64,000 nucleotides of DNA from Pseudodesulfovibrio cashew. Lineage in GTDB: Bacteria > Desulfobacterota > Desulfovibrionia > Desulfovibrionales > Desulfovibrionaceae. The translations under genes were made by a program, and so were the position numbers. The stretch is taken from positions 3,431,501 through 3,495,500 of the forward strand of contig NZ_CP046400.1 of the NCBI RefSeq assembly GCF_009762795.1, given 5' to 3'. The notes beneath the pieces are model-generated. The model was not told where the DNA came from. It did no database searches and was given only the letters and a program-made list of their open reading frames with translations. Below, one piece after another: positions 46,890 through 56,371 of the stretch. Within the stretch, counting starts at the first letter, position 1. Each line of letters begins with the position of its first letter.

Positions 46890-49850
46890 CTACTTCCCGG
46901 ACTTCCAATTAAGCGGGATACAGAAGGCAAAGACGCTTCCCCCGCCGGGGTTGGGCTCGCACCAGATCCGACCGCCGTGATGCTCCACGATCTCCCGGGA
47001 AATGGGAAGGCCGAGACCGGTACCCTTAGGCTTATCTGTCAGAGTATCGCCAAGCTGTCTGAACTTGTCGAAAATGGCTTCGGCATCTTCCATGGAAACC
47101 CCGGAGCCCGTGTCGCAGACACGAACCACAACGTTATCTCCCTCGACGTGAGCCTTACAGACCACCCGCCCCTGCTCGGTAAATTTGGCGGCATTGGCGA
47201 TCAGGTTTATGCAAACCTGCACCAGCCGATCGAAGTCTCCGACGATTTCCGGCACGTCGGGATCTATCTCACTTTCAAAAGCCACATTCTTCCCGTCAAA
47301 CAGGACCGTTGTCGAGGCTATGCTGCGCTCCAGGACTTCCCGGAGTGAAATCGTGGCGAAATGCCATTCGAAATACCCCGCCTCCAGCTTCGCCAGGTCG
47401 AGCACGTTATTGATGAGTTCCGTCAGCCTGTCGCCTTCGGAGATGATGACGCTGGTATTCTCTTTCATCCGCTTCAGGAGCTTGTCCGGCATCTCTTCAC
47501 GCGAAGCCTTTCCGATCAGGTCCGAGAGGTTCTTTCTCGTCAGTTTGGTGAAACCAATAATGGCGGTCAGCGGCGTGCGCAACTCATGGGAGACCATGGA
47601 CAGGAAGTTCGACTTCATCTGGCTCAATTGTTCAGCCTTGTCCTTGGCGTCTTTCAGCGCCTCCAGGGCCATTTTACGCTCAGTAACATCCGTGGACATG
47701 CCCTCCATGTACCACTGGCCGTCAGTGTCCTCTACCCAGTAACAGGAGGTCTGAAGCGTTCTGACTTCACCGTCCCTGCGCCGCACGTCGTATTCGAAAT
47801 TCCTGACCTTGCCCTCGCGATGCAACAGCTCGACCAATTCTTCCCTGCGCCTCGGATCGACATAGAGGTCTTCGCCAATGTGCCTGACGGAAGACATCAT
47901 CTCTTCCTTTGACGAGAACCCGAACAACCTGACGAACGCGGGATTAACGTTGACGATCTCACCGTTGGCCCGGCTCCGATAGATACCCTCTGTAGAATTT
48001 TCGAAAAAGCCGCGGTACTTTGTCTCAGCCTGTCGGAGATCCTCGACGAGCTTCTGGATATTATCGGACATCTCATTGAACGTCTGGGCAAGCTGACCGA
48101 TTTCATCGTTGGATGTGACGGCGAGGCGCTGCTCCATATCGCCGCTTTTGAACCGGCGTATCCCCTCGATCATCGAGGTAATTTTCCTGGTCAAAGTCGA
48201 GGCCATCCATATGGCAATCAGTATGACGATCGCGATCATGGCCAGGGTGGAGTAGGATATCTGTTCGGCAGTCAGCCGCAACGACCGCTTGAGGTTAGTC
48301 TGGGCGGCCTCGTTCTGGACCGCCATCTCTTTCTCATAGGTTGACGCCATGCTTCCGATCTTGTCGCCCGTTTCTGAAGCGGCCTTGTGGAATTCACGCA
48401 CGTTGGCCCCGATGGTCACGAATCCGAAACCACGCGGGGTACTTCCGTATCTTCCGGTAAAATACGGAATTGCGGCGGCAGTGGTGAGCTTCCAGAGCCC
48501 ACTCCAGAAAATGACGAACGAACCGGAGCCGCCGTCCTTGGTAAGGTTGTACCACCCCTGACATTGCGGCGCGAAATTGAGATAACGGCAGTCCAGACCG
48601 AGCATACCCTGGCGGGTCAACTCCCTGGATGGCTTCTTCTTGAGCGTCTGCTCCTGCATCACCGGCGCGCCCTTTACCCACTCCTCGAAAGACAGGCCGC
48701 TCTCGCGCAGGTCCTCGAACATGAGTTCCTCGAGCCAGGGTGTGGCGCGCTGCCCTGTTTCGGGATCATACCCGGCAATGAAGTAATCCCTGGGGTGGGA
48801 GATGTTGCGATCCTTATAATCCCAAATAAAGGCATAATTGCCGGACCCCGCATCGGAGATGGGCGAATACCGCTCTTCGGTCGGGACAAGGTGGTCGGAA
48901 AACTCCATGACGTGCGTATGGTCCAAGGCGAGGGTCACCCACCCCGTGACTTTTCCATTACGAACAACCGGCGTGGCCCAGCGGATAAGCCCACGGAACC
49001 GTTTGCCCACGGGATTTTCCTTGCCCGCATAGGCCGCCTCTTCCGGCTTGAAGGGAATCCCCCTCTCTTCCGCCCGCCGGCGCGTGTAGGCGCCAATGAC
49101 CGGGCTTTTCAGATGGGGACCTATCACCTCCGAAACATATATCTCACCGGGCTTGAGCCGCTTAAGTTCGTCAAAATAGCGTTCGGCCTTGCAATAGGTA
49201 TTGGCCGGATCTGAAATATTCTTCTTCTCGGGAGGCAGGAGGTCGGAGGTGGTGACCTTGATCTTCTCGTTGCCGTTAAGGTCAACAAAAGTCATTTCAA
49301 GATAAAGAGGCCGCTGAACGCTGATACCGTGGTCCTCGGGGGGACGGTAATGAAAATCTTTGGCGTTGTCCTCATTCTCCGCCGTCACCGCGGGAGAGTT
49401 CTCCCTCGGCCCTTCCGCCGGGACCCATGCATCCCCGGCTTCGTTCATCACCCAGGGCCTGTGCATAATCACCTTGCGCAGGTTGGGTGCGAGAAAGCGG
49501 CGATATTCGTCAGCACGGGCAGGCAGATTCGCGGCCACGCGGATGTCATTGTCCCGCGCATAGAGAAAGGCCGCCACTGCACGGGCCGTATCGGTCGTCA
49601 GACGCTCAATGTTGTCACGCGACTTGATGTCCAGAGCGCGAATGGAACTTGCAACGGCCAGATCGCTTACCTGCCCGATGACGCCCTGCGTCTGGGCCGA
49701 CAGATGATCAATCTTTTCCCGGAGGCTTTCACCGAGTTCCATTATCCCGGTCCATGCAATCCACGACAGTGCCATGAGCGGCAGCACTTTAATCAGCACG
49801 AATATGGTAATCAGCTTGAAACGTATGCCGACCGACCTGCGAATCTTCAT
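46890..49850 (-). CDS. Membrane sensor histidine kinase (Cache-HAMP-PAS-HisKA-HATPase)
   Basis: A 986-aa kinase. Helix 1 (about 12-32) and helix 2 (about 527-547, AMIAIVILIAIWMA) bracket a very large periplasmic Cache-type sensor region of nearly 500 residues. HAMP (about 550-600), PAS (about 613-735, FFENSTEGIYRSRANGEIV) and the dimerisation domain with phospho-acceptor SHELRTPLTAIIGF (near 750) follow. The ATPase domain has NLIANAAKF, CDTGSGVSMED and GTGLGLPISREIVEHHGG. No receiver or regulator gene is adjacent, so it is an orphan kinase. Confidence 0.93.
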   Translation of the reverse strand: MKIRRSVGIRFKLITIFVLIKVLPLMALSWIAWTGIMELGESLREKIDHLSAQTQGVIGQVSDLAVASSIRALDIKSRDNIERLTTDTARAVAAFLYARDNDIRVAANLPARADEYRRFLAPNLRKVIMHRPWVMNEAGDAWVPAEGPRENSPAVTAENEDNAKDFHYRPPEDHGISVQRPLYLEMTFVDLNGNEKIKVTTSDLLPPEKKNISDPANTYCKAERYFDELKRLKPGEIYVSEVIGPHLKSPVIGAYTRRRAEERGIPFKPEEAAYAGKENPVGKRFRGLIRWATPVVRNGKVTGWVTLALDHTHVMEFSDHLVPTEERYSPISDAGSGNYAFIWDYKDRNISHPRDYFIAGYDPETGQRATPWLEELMFEDLRESGLSFEEWVKGAPVMQEQTLKKKPSRELTRQGMLGLDCRYLNFAPQCQGWYNLTKDGGSGSFVIFWSGLWKLTTAAAIPYFTGRYGSTPRGFGFVTIGANVREFHKAASETGDKIGSMASTYEKEMAVQNEAAQTNLKRSLRLTAEQISYSTLAMIAIVILIAIWMASTLTRKITSMIEGIRRFKSGDMEQRLAVTSNDEIGQLAQTFNEMSDNIQKLVEDLRQAETKYRGFFENSTEGIYRSRANGEIVNVNPAFVRLFGFSSKEEMMSSVRHIGEDLYVDPRRREELVELLHREGKVRNFEYDVRRRDGEVRTLQTSCYWVEDTDGQWYMEGMSTDVTERKMALEALKDAKDKAEQLSQMKSNFLSMVSHELRTPLTAIIGFTKLTRKNLSDLIGKASREEMPDKLLKRMKENTSVIISEGDRLTELINNVLDLAKLEAGYFEWHFATISLREVLERSIASTTVLFDGKNVAFESEIDPDVPEIVGDFDRLVQVCINLIANAAKFTEQGRVVCKAHVEGDNVVVRVCDTGSGVSMEDAEAIFDKFRQLGDTLTDKPKGTGLGLPISREIVEHHGGRIWCEPNPGGGSVFAFCIPLNWKSGK

Positions 49851-50182
49851 TCAATCTCCAAAACAACCATCTATTGAACCGACACCCACATCCGTAGACA
49901 CAGCGGAGGGGAGCCGAGAAATAGCCGTTTTTTCCACTTCCCGGCAACCTCTAATTGCCCCTTCATTTTCTGTTACCCTTATCAGGCTACGCCAAAGGCC
50001 AGTAAATGATAAATACGTTTTTCCAATGGATAAGATACAATATCACTCAGCAGTTGGAAGCTGACACTCAGAATTTTGAACGACCCGAGGAACACAAAAA
50101 AGGCTCGTCTGAAACAGACAAGCCTTTGCAATCCGACAACGTGGTTACGGGCGAAAAACACGCCCACGACTTCGTAAAACGA
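49851..50182. other. Intergenic region upstream of the sensor kinase
   Basis: Contains the methyltransferase terminator (50099-50127). The rest, which should include the kinase promoter, shows nothing specific. No gene seen. Confidence 0.45.
50099..50127 (-). terminator. Terminator of the methyltransferase gene
   Basis: On the minus strand AAAGGCTTGTCTG-TTT-CAGACGAGCCTTT forms a 13-position stem with one mismatch, followed by TTTTG. It lies about 55 nt after the stop codon. Confidence 0.82.
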
Positions 50183-50854
50183 TCAAGAAAAAATCGACCG
50201 TGCCCGGAGAAACCCCACCACCGGCTCCTCCCATATTTTTCTGGCCTCGATAACCTCGAATCCCCTGGCCTGAAGGAGAGTCTCAAGTTGGGGCAACTTG
50301 AAGCTGTGCCACATGGCCTTCCCGCCGTATTTGACAATCCAGTTCAACAAGGAGGCATTATCCGTAACGCTTGAATCGCCATAGCAATAGGTAATGAGCA
50401 GGAGTTCGCCGCCGGGCTTGAGCACACGATTCATCTCCATGAGCGCCATCTCCGGCTGATCCATCGTCTGCAGTGCGTTGACGCTCATCACGGTATCAAA
50501 GCTGTGGCTTTCAAAGGGCAGATCGCATGCATCGGCCTCAAGGAAAAAAGCGTTACCAGGCTCGGTTTCCGACTTCCGCTCCGCGATCTCGACCATCTCG
50601 GGCGTCAGATCCACGCCCCATACCTCATGGCAGTACTGCGAAAGACGAATGCTCAGACTTCCCGGTCCGCAACCCACATCAAGCAGCCTGAGAGCCGGGT
50701 CCATGTGTTGCGAAAGGACGCTCCAATTAATTTCGTACTGATCCTGGAATTCATTGGCGATCCAGTCGTCATAGCCTTCAGCCGTCGTCTTCCAGAGACT
50801 TTCATCCGGCTCTTCCCAGCCGTCACCATATGCATCGAGTTTATAGGAAGTCAT
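50183..50854 (-). CDS. Class I SAM-dependent methyltransferase
   Basis: A 223-aa methyltransferase of the Methyltransf_11 type. Motif I is LLDVGCGPGSLSIRLS, the acidic cofactor residue is in WGVDLTPEMVEIAERK, and motifs II-III read DLPFESHSFDTVMSVNALQTM and VLKPGGELLLITYCYG. The substrate is unknown. I prefer the ATG at 50854 (GGAAAAG upstream); longer in-frame extension to 50935 lacks a domain. Possibly preceded by a small overlapping gene on the same strand. Confidence 0.88.
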   Translation of the reverse strand: MTSYKLDAYGDGWEEPDESLWKTTAEGYDDWIANEFQDQYEINWSVLSQHMDPALRLLDVGCGPGSLSIRLSQYCHEVWGVDLTPEMVEIAERKSETEPGNAFFLEADACDLPFESHSFDTVMSVNALQTMDQPEMALMEMNRVLKPGGELLLITYCYGDSSVTDNASLLNWIVKYGGKAMWHSFKLPQLETLLQARGFEVIEARKIWEEPVVGFLRARSIFS

Positions 50855-51092
50855 TATCTTTTCCGACAGTTGCCATGCGGAGGCAGCGTTCACCGTCCAT
50901 GTCGTCCACCCGCAAGAGTGCATTGAGAGCGCCATTGCAGGTCAGGCATGGGACCAGCTTAAATCTAGTTGCAGCCTCGAAGGTAAAGCCCTCTTCCCGT
51001 ATCCCCGGGACAAGAGAACGCAATCGTTGCCTTCGAAAGCTTCGGAGGTACGCTTTCAAGAAGGCAGAGGTCAAGCGGTTTCTATTTTCCAC
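50841..51092 (-). CDS. Possible small protein overlapping the methyltransferase start
   Basis: An 83-codon frame with a GTG start and no clear ribosome site. Its C-terminal half looks protein-like (RFKLVPCLTCNGALNALLRV, with a CxxC) and overlaps the methyltransferase start by 14 nt, as coupled genes often do. I cannot assign a function and it may be spurious. Confidence 0.3.
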   Translation of the reverse strand: MENRNRLTSAFLKAYLRSFRRQRLRSLVPGIREEGFTFEAATRFKLVPCLTCNGALNALLRVDDMDGERCLRMATVGKDNDFL

Positions 51093-51507
51093 TGATGTAA
51101 AATAATTCCACTACGGATTATCACGACATACAATCGGCAGGCAACATATCTTATGATATACAGCACGAAAAGTATCAAAGGATCAAATCAACACACAATC
51201 TCACCAGATCAGCAACGCTACTATACCTTCAAAGTGTATTTTACATTCTTCAAAAACAACAAGAACGAATTTCCGCCCAGCATCAGCGCGCTACGGAGTC
51301 AAACAGACAAGCTTCCAAACGCCACCTCTCACGGAGACTTGACGACCTGACGCCACCCTTTTCCTCAGCTGGCCAAAAAAAGTCGAGCATGCCGTCATGA
51401 CGCTCAAAAAGACATCCCCCGGCACACAGAGAGTGTGCCGGGGTGTGGAGGAGCAAGGCTGAAAACCCGCCCGAAGCTCTGTATCGAGAGCGTCAGGAAA
51501 GCCTGGA
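51093..51507. other. AT-rich spacer, no convincing gene
   Basis: Holds the gabD terminator (51417-51443). A short plus-strand frame at 51153-51350 lacks a ribosome site and reads like random AT-rich sequence. Confidence 0.45.
51417..51443 (-). terminator. Terminator of the gab-liv operon
   Basis: A perfect 11-bp stem, CCCCGGCACAC/GTGTGCCGGGG, with a 5-base loop, then GGATGTCTTTTTG on the minus strand, about 65 nt beyond the gabD stop codon. Confidence 0.85.
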
Positions 51508-52872
51508 TCAGCCTATGCAAATAGATTTGATATTGGTGAATTCCCTGATGCCGTAGGAGCCCAACTCCCTGCCGTAGCCGGAATTACCCACGCCGCCGAA
51601 AGGCAGGTGAACGTCGCTGCGCACCAGACTGTTGATGAAAACGCACCCCGTGCGGACACGGGTGGCCATAAGCGCGGCTTTTGCCTCGTCCGCGGACCAG
51701 ATGGATCCTCCCAGGCCAAAGGGAGTGTCATTGGCCAGCGCGATGGCCTCATCCTCGGACGAGACCTTGAAGACGAGCGCCACCGGGCCGAACAGCTCTT
51801 CCCGGCAGACTCCGGCCTCGGTCGGCACGTCGGTGATGATGGTCGGCGGATAGTAGCAACCTGTCCCGCTGGGGATGGCCCCGCCGAGCACAGCCTTGCC
51901 CCCGGCCTCGATGCACCGGTCCACCTGTCCCTGCAACTCCTCGCGGAGGGGAGCCGAGGACATCGGGCCCATGTCCGTGCCTTCGGCCAGGGGATCGCCC
52001 ATGACCAGAGCGGACATGGACGCCTTGAGGCGGGTGACGAATTCATCATACACCGCATCAAGGACAATGAACCGCTTGGCCGCGATGCATGTCTGGCCAG
52101 TATTGCCGCAACGGGAGAGGGTTGCGGTCTTCACCGCTTCGTCCAGGTCGGCGTCGGGCAGGACGATGAAGGGATCGCTGCCTCCCAATTCCATGACCGA
52201 TTTCTTCAGCCGAGCCCCGGCAGCCGATGCCACCTTCATGCCCGCGTGTTCGCTGCCGGTCAGACTGACCGCGAAGACCGAGGGCGCATCCAGTACGGCC
52301 TCGACCTGGCGCGCCCCAATGAGCAATGTACGGAAGATGTTTTCGGGAAAGCCCGCTTCCTTGAAGATCTCTTCTATGGCCAGTGCGCACTGGGGCACGT
52401 TGGAGGCATGCTTGAGCACCACGGCGTTGCCTGCCATCAGGGAGGGAGCCGCAATGCGGAAAACCTGCCAAAAGGGGAAGTTCCAGGGCATGACCGTCAG
52501 CAGTGTTCCCAAGGGCTCAAAGCGGACATACGCCGAGCGTCCGACGCCTTCGATGGGCATGGGAGCGAGCAAAGCCTCCCCTTCCTGCGCGTAGTAGTCG
52601 CAGACCGCCGCGCATTTGACCACTTCCCCCCTCCCCTGGCGGACGGGTTTCCCCATCTCCAGGGCCATGATCTCCGCCAGGGCGGACTGCTTTTCGCGAA
52701 GTATTTCGGCGGCACGCTGCAGCCGAGACGCCCTTTCGGCATATGTCGTTTCACGCCAGGACATCCATGCACTGGCGGTATCAGCAAGAATGCCTGCGGT
52801 CTGTTCAGGGGTGTATTCCTCAAAAGTGGAAAGCACTTCTCCGGTGGCCGGATTCATGCTCTGGATTGCCAT
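51508..52872 (-). CDS. gabD: NAD(P)-dependent aldehyde dehydrogenase (succinate-semialdehyde dehydrogenase type)
   Basis: A 454-aa aldehyde dehydrogenase. MELGGSDPFIVLPDADLDEAV contains the catalytic glutamate and GNTGQTCIAAKRFIV the catalytic cysteine. LTVMPWNFPFWQVFRIAAPSLMAGN and PFGGVGNSGYGRELG are also family signatures. It resembles the short GabD/Sad type that oxidises succinate semialdehyde; the position at the end of an operon starting with gabT supports this. AAGGAG precedes the ATG. The gene name is inferred from context plus family. Confidence 0.85.
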   Translation of the reverse strand: MAIQSMNPATGEVLSTFEEYTPEQTAGILADTASAWMSWRETTYAERASRLQRAAEILREKQSALAEIMALEMGKPVRQGRGEVVKCAAVCDYYAQEGEALLAPMPIEGVGRSAYVRFEPLGTLLTVMPWNFPFWQVFRIAAPSLMAGNAVVLKHASNVPQCALAIEEIFKEAGFPENIFRTLLIGARQVEAVLDAPSVFAVSLTGSEHAGMKVASAAGARLKKSVMELGGSDPFIVLPDADLDEAVKTATLSRCGNTGQTCIAAKRFIVLDAVYDEFVTRLKASMSALVMGDPLAEGTDMGPMSSAPLREELQGQVDRCIEAGGKAVLGGAIPSGTGCYYPPTIITDVPTEAGVCREELFGPVALVFKVSSEDEAIALANDTPFGLGGSIWSADEAKAALMATRVRTGCVFINSLVRSDVHLPFGGVGNSGYGRELGSYGIREFTNIKSICIG

Positions 52873-52959
52873 GTTTAGCTCCTTTTATAATAATTGAACC
52901 AGGTTGAAGTCCCGCAAACGGCAGCCGCCGTGCATCCCCCGTTCGGAGGGCAGTCAGGA

Positions 52960-53670
52960 CTATATTCCCAGGTAAGCCTCTTTCACATAGGGGTCCACCA
53001 ATAGTTCACTGGCCGCGCCCTGCATGGCTATCCTGCCGTGCTCCAACACGTACCCGCGTTCCGAAAGGTTAAGGGAGTGGTTCACATCCTGCTCCACAAG
53101 AAGGACCGTCAGCCCCTTGTCGGCGATCTGCCGAATGGTTTGGAAAATTTCCTTGATCAACACCGGGGCCAACCCCAGGGAGGGTTCGTCGAGCATGAGC
53201 ATTTTCGGCTTGGCCATGAGCCCCCGGCCGATGGCGACCATCTGCTGCTCCCCGCCGGAGAGGGTCATGGCCAGTTGGCTTTCCCGCTCTTTGAGCCTGG
53301 GAAACATGGCGTAGACCTCCTCCAGTGTTTTCCGGCGTTCCGCAAAGGCAGCCTTGTTGTGCGCTCCGGCCATGAGATTGTCACGCACGGTCATCAGGGT
53401 GAACAGACGCCGCCCCTCCGGCACCTGGACCAGCCCGGCGTTGACGGCCCCCTCGGGAGGCAGGGTGTGAAGGGCCTGCCCCGCGAATTCGACAGTCCCC
53501 GACGAAGCCGACATCAACCCGGAGACGGTCTTCAGCAGCGTGGACTTGCCGGCGCCGTTGCCGCCGATGATCGACACGACCTCGCCTTCCTCGACCGCGA
53601 TGGACAGATCGTACAGGACCTGAACATCGCCGTAAGATACGTTGATATCCTTTACATCAAGCAGCGGCAT
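52960..53670 (-). CDS. livF: Branched-chain amino-acid-type ABC transporter ATP-binding protein
   Basis: A 236-aa ATPase: Walker A GGNGAGKST, signature LSGGEQQMVAIGRGLM, Walker B MLMLDEPSLGLAP and the switch LLVEQDVNHSL, all as in LivF. It overlaps the end of livG by 14 nt, so it is translationally coupled. With LivG it powers uptake through LivH and LivM. Confidence 0.95.
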   Translation of the reverse strand: MPLLDVKDINVSYGDVQVLYDLSIAVEEGEVVSIIGGNGAGKSTLLKTVSGLMSASSGTVEFAGQALHTLPPEGAVNAGLVQVPEGRRLFTLMTVRDNLMAGAHNKAAFAERRKTLEEVYAMFPRLKERESQLAMTLSGGEQQMVAIGRGLMAKPKMLMLDEPSLGLAPVLIKEIFQTIRQIADKGLTVLLVEQDVNHSLNLSERGYVLEHGRIAMQGAASELLVDPYVKEAYLGI

Positions 53671-54382
53671 AGTCCTCTCCCAGATAAGCCTTGATTACGT
53701 TTTCATCATTGGCGACCACTTCCGGCACGCCCTGGCAGATTTTCTTGCCGAACTGGATAACCACGATCTCGTCGGAAAGGGCCATGATGGCGCGCATGAT
53801 GTGCTCAATGACGAAGATGGTCATGCCGCTTTCCTTGAGCGAACGGATGATCTCTATGACCTCGTCCACTTCGGTGGGACGGAGCCCCGCCATGACCTCG
53901 TCCAGCAGGAGCAGCTTGGGGTCCGTGGCCAGCGCCTTGGCTATTTCCAGCCGTTTGCGGTCGGCGATGGTCATGGCTCCAGGCTTGAGTTCCTTCTTGT
54001 CACCCATGCCGAGCATGTCGAGGACTTCCGCGCTCTTCTCCTCGGCCTCGTTGCGCTTGCTTGTCGTGGCGAACGCACCGACCATCACGTTTTCCAGGGC
54101 GGTCAGGGCATTGAAGGGCTTCACGATCTGGAACGTCCGGCCCATCCCCTTTTTGCAAAGGTCCCAGGGCGACTGCCCGGTGATGTCCTCTCCGTCGAAG
54201 ACTATGGAGCCGTTGGTGGGAGGGAACACCCCTGCCACGCAGTTGAAGGCCGTGGACTTGCCCGCGCCGTTGGGGCCGATGAGCCCGAGGATTTCTCCCC
54301 GGCCGATGGACAGATCCAGGCTGTCCACGGCGGTCAGGCCGCCGAACTGTTTGGTCATGTCTTTGATTTCGAGCAGACTCAT
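53657..54382 (-). CDS. livG: Branched-chain amino-acid-type ABC transporter ATP-binding protein
   Basis: A 241-aa ATPase with GPNGAGKSTAFNCVAGVF (Walker A), the LivG-type RTFQIVKPFNALTALENVMVGA and the Walker B region LLLLDEVMAGLRPTEVDE. The signature motif is degenerate (TIADRKRLEIAKALA in place of LSGGxQ), which is common in LivG. The ATG overlaps the livM stop (ATGA). Confidence 0.95.
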   Translation of the reverse strand: MSLLEIKDMTKQFGGLTAVDSLDLSIGRGEILGLIGPNGAGKSTAFNCVAGVFPPTNGSIVFDGEDITGQSPWDLCKKGMGRTFQIVKPFNALTALENVMVGAFATTSKRNEAEEKSAEVLDMLGMGDKKELKPGAMTIADRKRLEIAKALATDPKLLLLDEVMAGLRPTEVDEVIEIIRSLKESGMTIFVIEHIMRAIMALSDEIVVIQFGKKICQGVPEVVANDENVIKAYLGEDYAAA

Positions 54383-55398
54383 GCCTCAGCCTCCTTTCCT
54401 TCAGCCGTAAAGCGGGCGGTGACGCGGTCGAACAGCCTGAGCAAAGGCTCGGTCAGTCCGCGCGGTTGATACAGCATGACGACGATCAGAACGACGCCGA
54501 GAATGATCAGGTGCAATCCCGGGAGGGAATCCGAGAAGTAGACCCGGCTGAACTCACTGACCGGCCGGAGCAGTAGCGCGCCGATGACGGGCCCGGCAAT
54601 GGAGCCGCGTCCGCCGATCAGGGCGATAAAGGCCAACTCGAAGGACATGTCCAGGGTCAGCACGCTCTTGGGGTAGATGAACAGAGTCATCTGCGCCAGG
54701 AAGGTACCCGCCAGGGCCGTCAGGAAAGCCGAGAGGGAGTTGGCTGCGACCTTGTAGGACGCAATGTTCGCGCCTAGGGCCTGGGCCGCTTCCGGCTCCT
54801 CGCCGCCCGCCTTGAGGTAGTACCCGAACTTGGAGTTGGCGATGTAGTAGGTCAGGGCCAGCACCAGAACCAGCATGATCAGGGCGATGTAGTAATAGGG
54901 CTCCTTGGACGAGAACTGGAAGGCCCAGAACCCTGACTGGTCCGCAGAAAGGGGCGGGATGTTCAGCCCGCGCGGCCCGTTGAGCTTGAAGGGGCCGAGC
55001 ATGTCGATATTCTCGACCATTACCCGAACGCCTTCCACAAAGGCCATGGTGGACAGCGCGAAGTAGGCGCCTCGCATCTTCAATGTGGGTTTGCCGATCA
55101 GGTAACCGACCACAGCCGCCAGCAGACCGCCAACGATCATGCCGATCCATGGGCTGATCGAGTACTGCAGCCAAAGAACCGTGGAGGTATACGCCCCAAT
55201 GCCCACGAACACGGCGTGCCCCAGGGGCAGAACCCCGGCAAAGCCGCCCACCAGGTTCCATGAGGTCGTCATATAGGCGAAAAGGAAAAGCATGATCAGG
55301 ATATGCAGATAGGTCGGGCTGCTGATCACCAACGGCAGCGCGAACGCCGCCACGAGAAGGCCGGCCAGACAGTTTCGCTTTAATTCGTATTGTGTCAT
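54379..55398 (-). CDS. livM: Branched-chain amino-acid-type ABC transporter permease
   Basis: A 339-aa permease with about nine helices. Family motifs are FAGVLPLGHAVFVGIGAYTS, LKMRGAYFALSTMAFVEGV and IALIGGRGSIAGPVIGALLL. The ribosome site is weak (GAGCGAAAA). Lies 15 nt after livH. Confidence 0.94.
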   Translation of the reverse strand: MTQYELKRNCLAGLLVAAFALPLVISSPTYLHILIMLFLFAYMTTSWNLVGGFAGVLPLGHAVFVGIGAYTSTVLWLQYSISPWIGMIVGGLLAAVVGYLIGKPTLKMRGAYFALSTMAFVEGVRVMVENIDMLGPFKLNGPRGLNIPPLSADQSGFWAFQFSSKEPYYYIALIMLVLVLALTYYIANSKFGYYLKAGGEEPEAAQALGANIASYKVAANSLSAFLTALAGTFLAQMTLFIYPKSVLTLDMSFELAFIALIGGRGSIAGPVIGALLLRPVSEFSRVYFSDSLPGLHLIILGVVLIVVMLYQPRGLTEPLLRLFDRVTARFTAEGKEAEA

Positions 55399-55413
55399 TT
55401 TTCGCTCGTTTTT

Positions 55414-56307
55414 TTACCAGTCGTGCTTCTGGCCGAAAAGTCCCGACGGCTTCACAAAGAGCACGAGCAGGAAAAGGCCGTAGACAATGGCTTCAGTCCA
55501 CGTTGAGGTCATGAAGTTAGGTCCCACGGATTCGACCAATCCGACAATGACGCCGCCCACGAGCGCCCCCCAGATGGAGCCCAACCCGCCGAGGACCACG
55601 ATGACGAAGGACTTGACGTCAAACGGGATGCCCACGGAGGGGTAGACGTTGTAGAACGGGGTCAGCACCGCACCGGATATACCGGCAATGGCCGTCCCGA
55701 TGCCCATGGCGATATTGAAAATTTTCCATTGGTCGATGCCCATCAGGCTGGCCGCTCCCCGGTCGAGGCTGGTTGCCCGAATGGCCCTCCCCATGCGGGT
55801 CTTCTGAAGGAACCAGAAGAGAGCCCCGGCAGTGGCTACGGAGGCAATGGCCCCGTAGAGCTTGGGCACGGATATGAATATCTCACCGTAGCTGAGCATC
55901 TGCCCCTTGAGCGGATTGGGGGCCAGGGCGCGGTAGTCGGGGCCGAAGACGAGCAGAGCCAGGTTATCCAGCACGTACCACATGCCCGTGGTCACCACGA
56001 TAACCGTGGTCGGCTCCCGGACGTCGCGCTCCGCGATGAAGATCGGCCGAATAAGCAGCTTCTGGGTCCAGTAGCCGAACAGGAACATGGCCGGGATAAC
56101 GATGACCAAAGCCAGATAGGGGTGCAGCCCGGTCAGGCAGACGGCCCAATAGGCCACGAACATGCCGACCATGATGAATGACCCGTGGGCGAAGTTGATG
56201 ACTTTCAACACACCGAAGATCAGGGTCAGGCCCAGCGCGACCAGGCCGTAGATGAGGCCCATGAGGATGCCGTTGATGCAGTCCTGGGCAAAGAAAACCA
56301 AGTCCAT
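55414..56307 (-). CDS. livH: Branched-chain amino-acid-type ABC transporter permease
   Basis: A 297-aa permease with about eight helices. CINGILMGLIYGLVALGLTLIFGVLKVINFAHG is the LivH beginning; RAIRATSLDRGAASLMGI and VVLGGLGSIWGALVGGVIVG follow. GGGAG lies before the ATG, which follows a large stem-loop after livK. Confidence 0.95.
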   Translation of the reverse strand: MDLVFFAQDCINGILMGLIYGLVALGLTLIFGVLKVINFAHGSFIMVGMFVAYWAVCLTGLHPYLALVIVIPAMFLFGYWTQKLLIRPIFIAERDVREPTTVIVVTTGMWYVLDNLALLVFGPDYRALAPNPLKGQMLSYGEIFISVPKLYGAIASVATAGALFWFLQKTRMGRAIRATSLDRGAASLMGIDQWKIFNIAMGIGTAIAGISGAVLTPFYNVYPSVGIPFDVKSFVIVVLGGLGSIWGALVGGVIVGLVESVGPNFMTSTWTEAIVYGLFLLVLFVKPSGLFGQKHDW

Positions 56308-56326
56308 GAAAGACTCCCGGGAGTTG

Positions 56327-56354
56327 GGGGACAGGGGCTTGCGCCCCCGTCCCC
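56327..56354 (-). promoter_or_regulatory. Stem-loop between livK and livH
   Basis: A 12-bp GC-rich stem with one G-T pair, closed by the tetraloop GCAA on the transcribed strand, 17 nt beyond the livK stop. Without a T-run it is more likely to stabilise the livK message than to terminate. Confidence 0.6.
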
Positions 56355-56371
56355 GTCATGATGCGTTGAGC

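Noticed and set aside
51153..51350. 65-codon plus-strand frame
   Set aside because: No ribosome site and no protein-like pattern; treated as AT-rich spacer.
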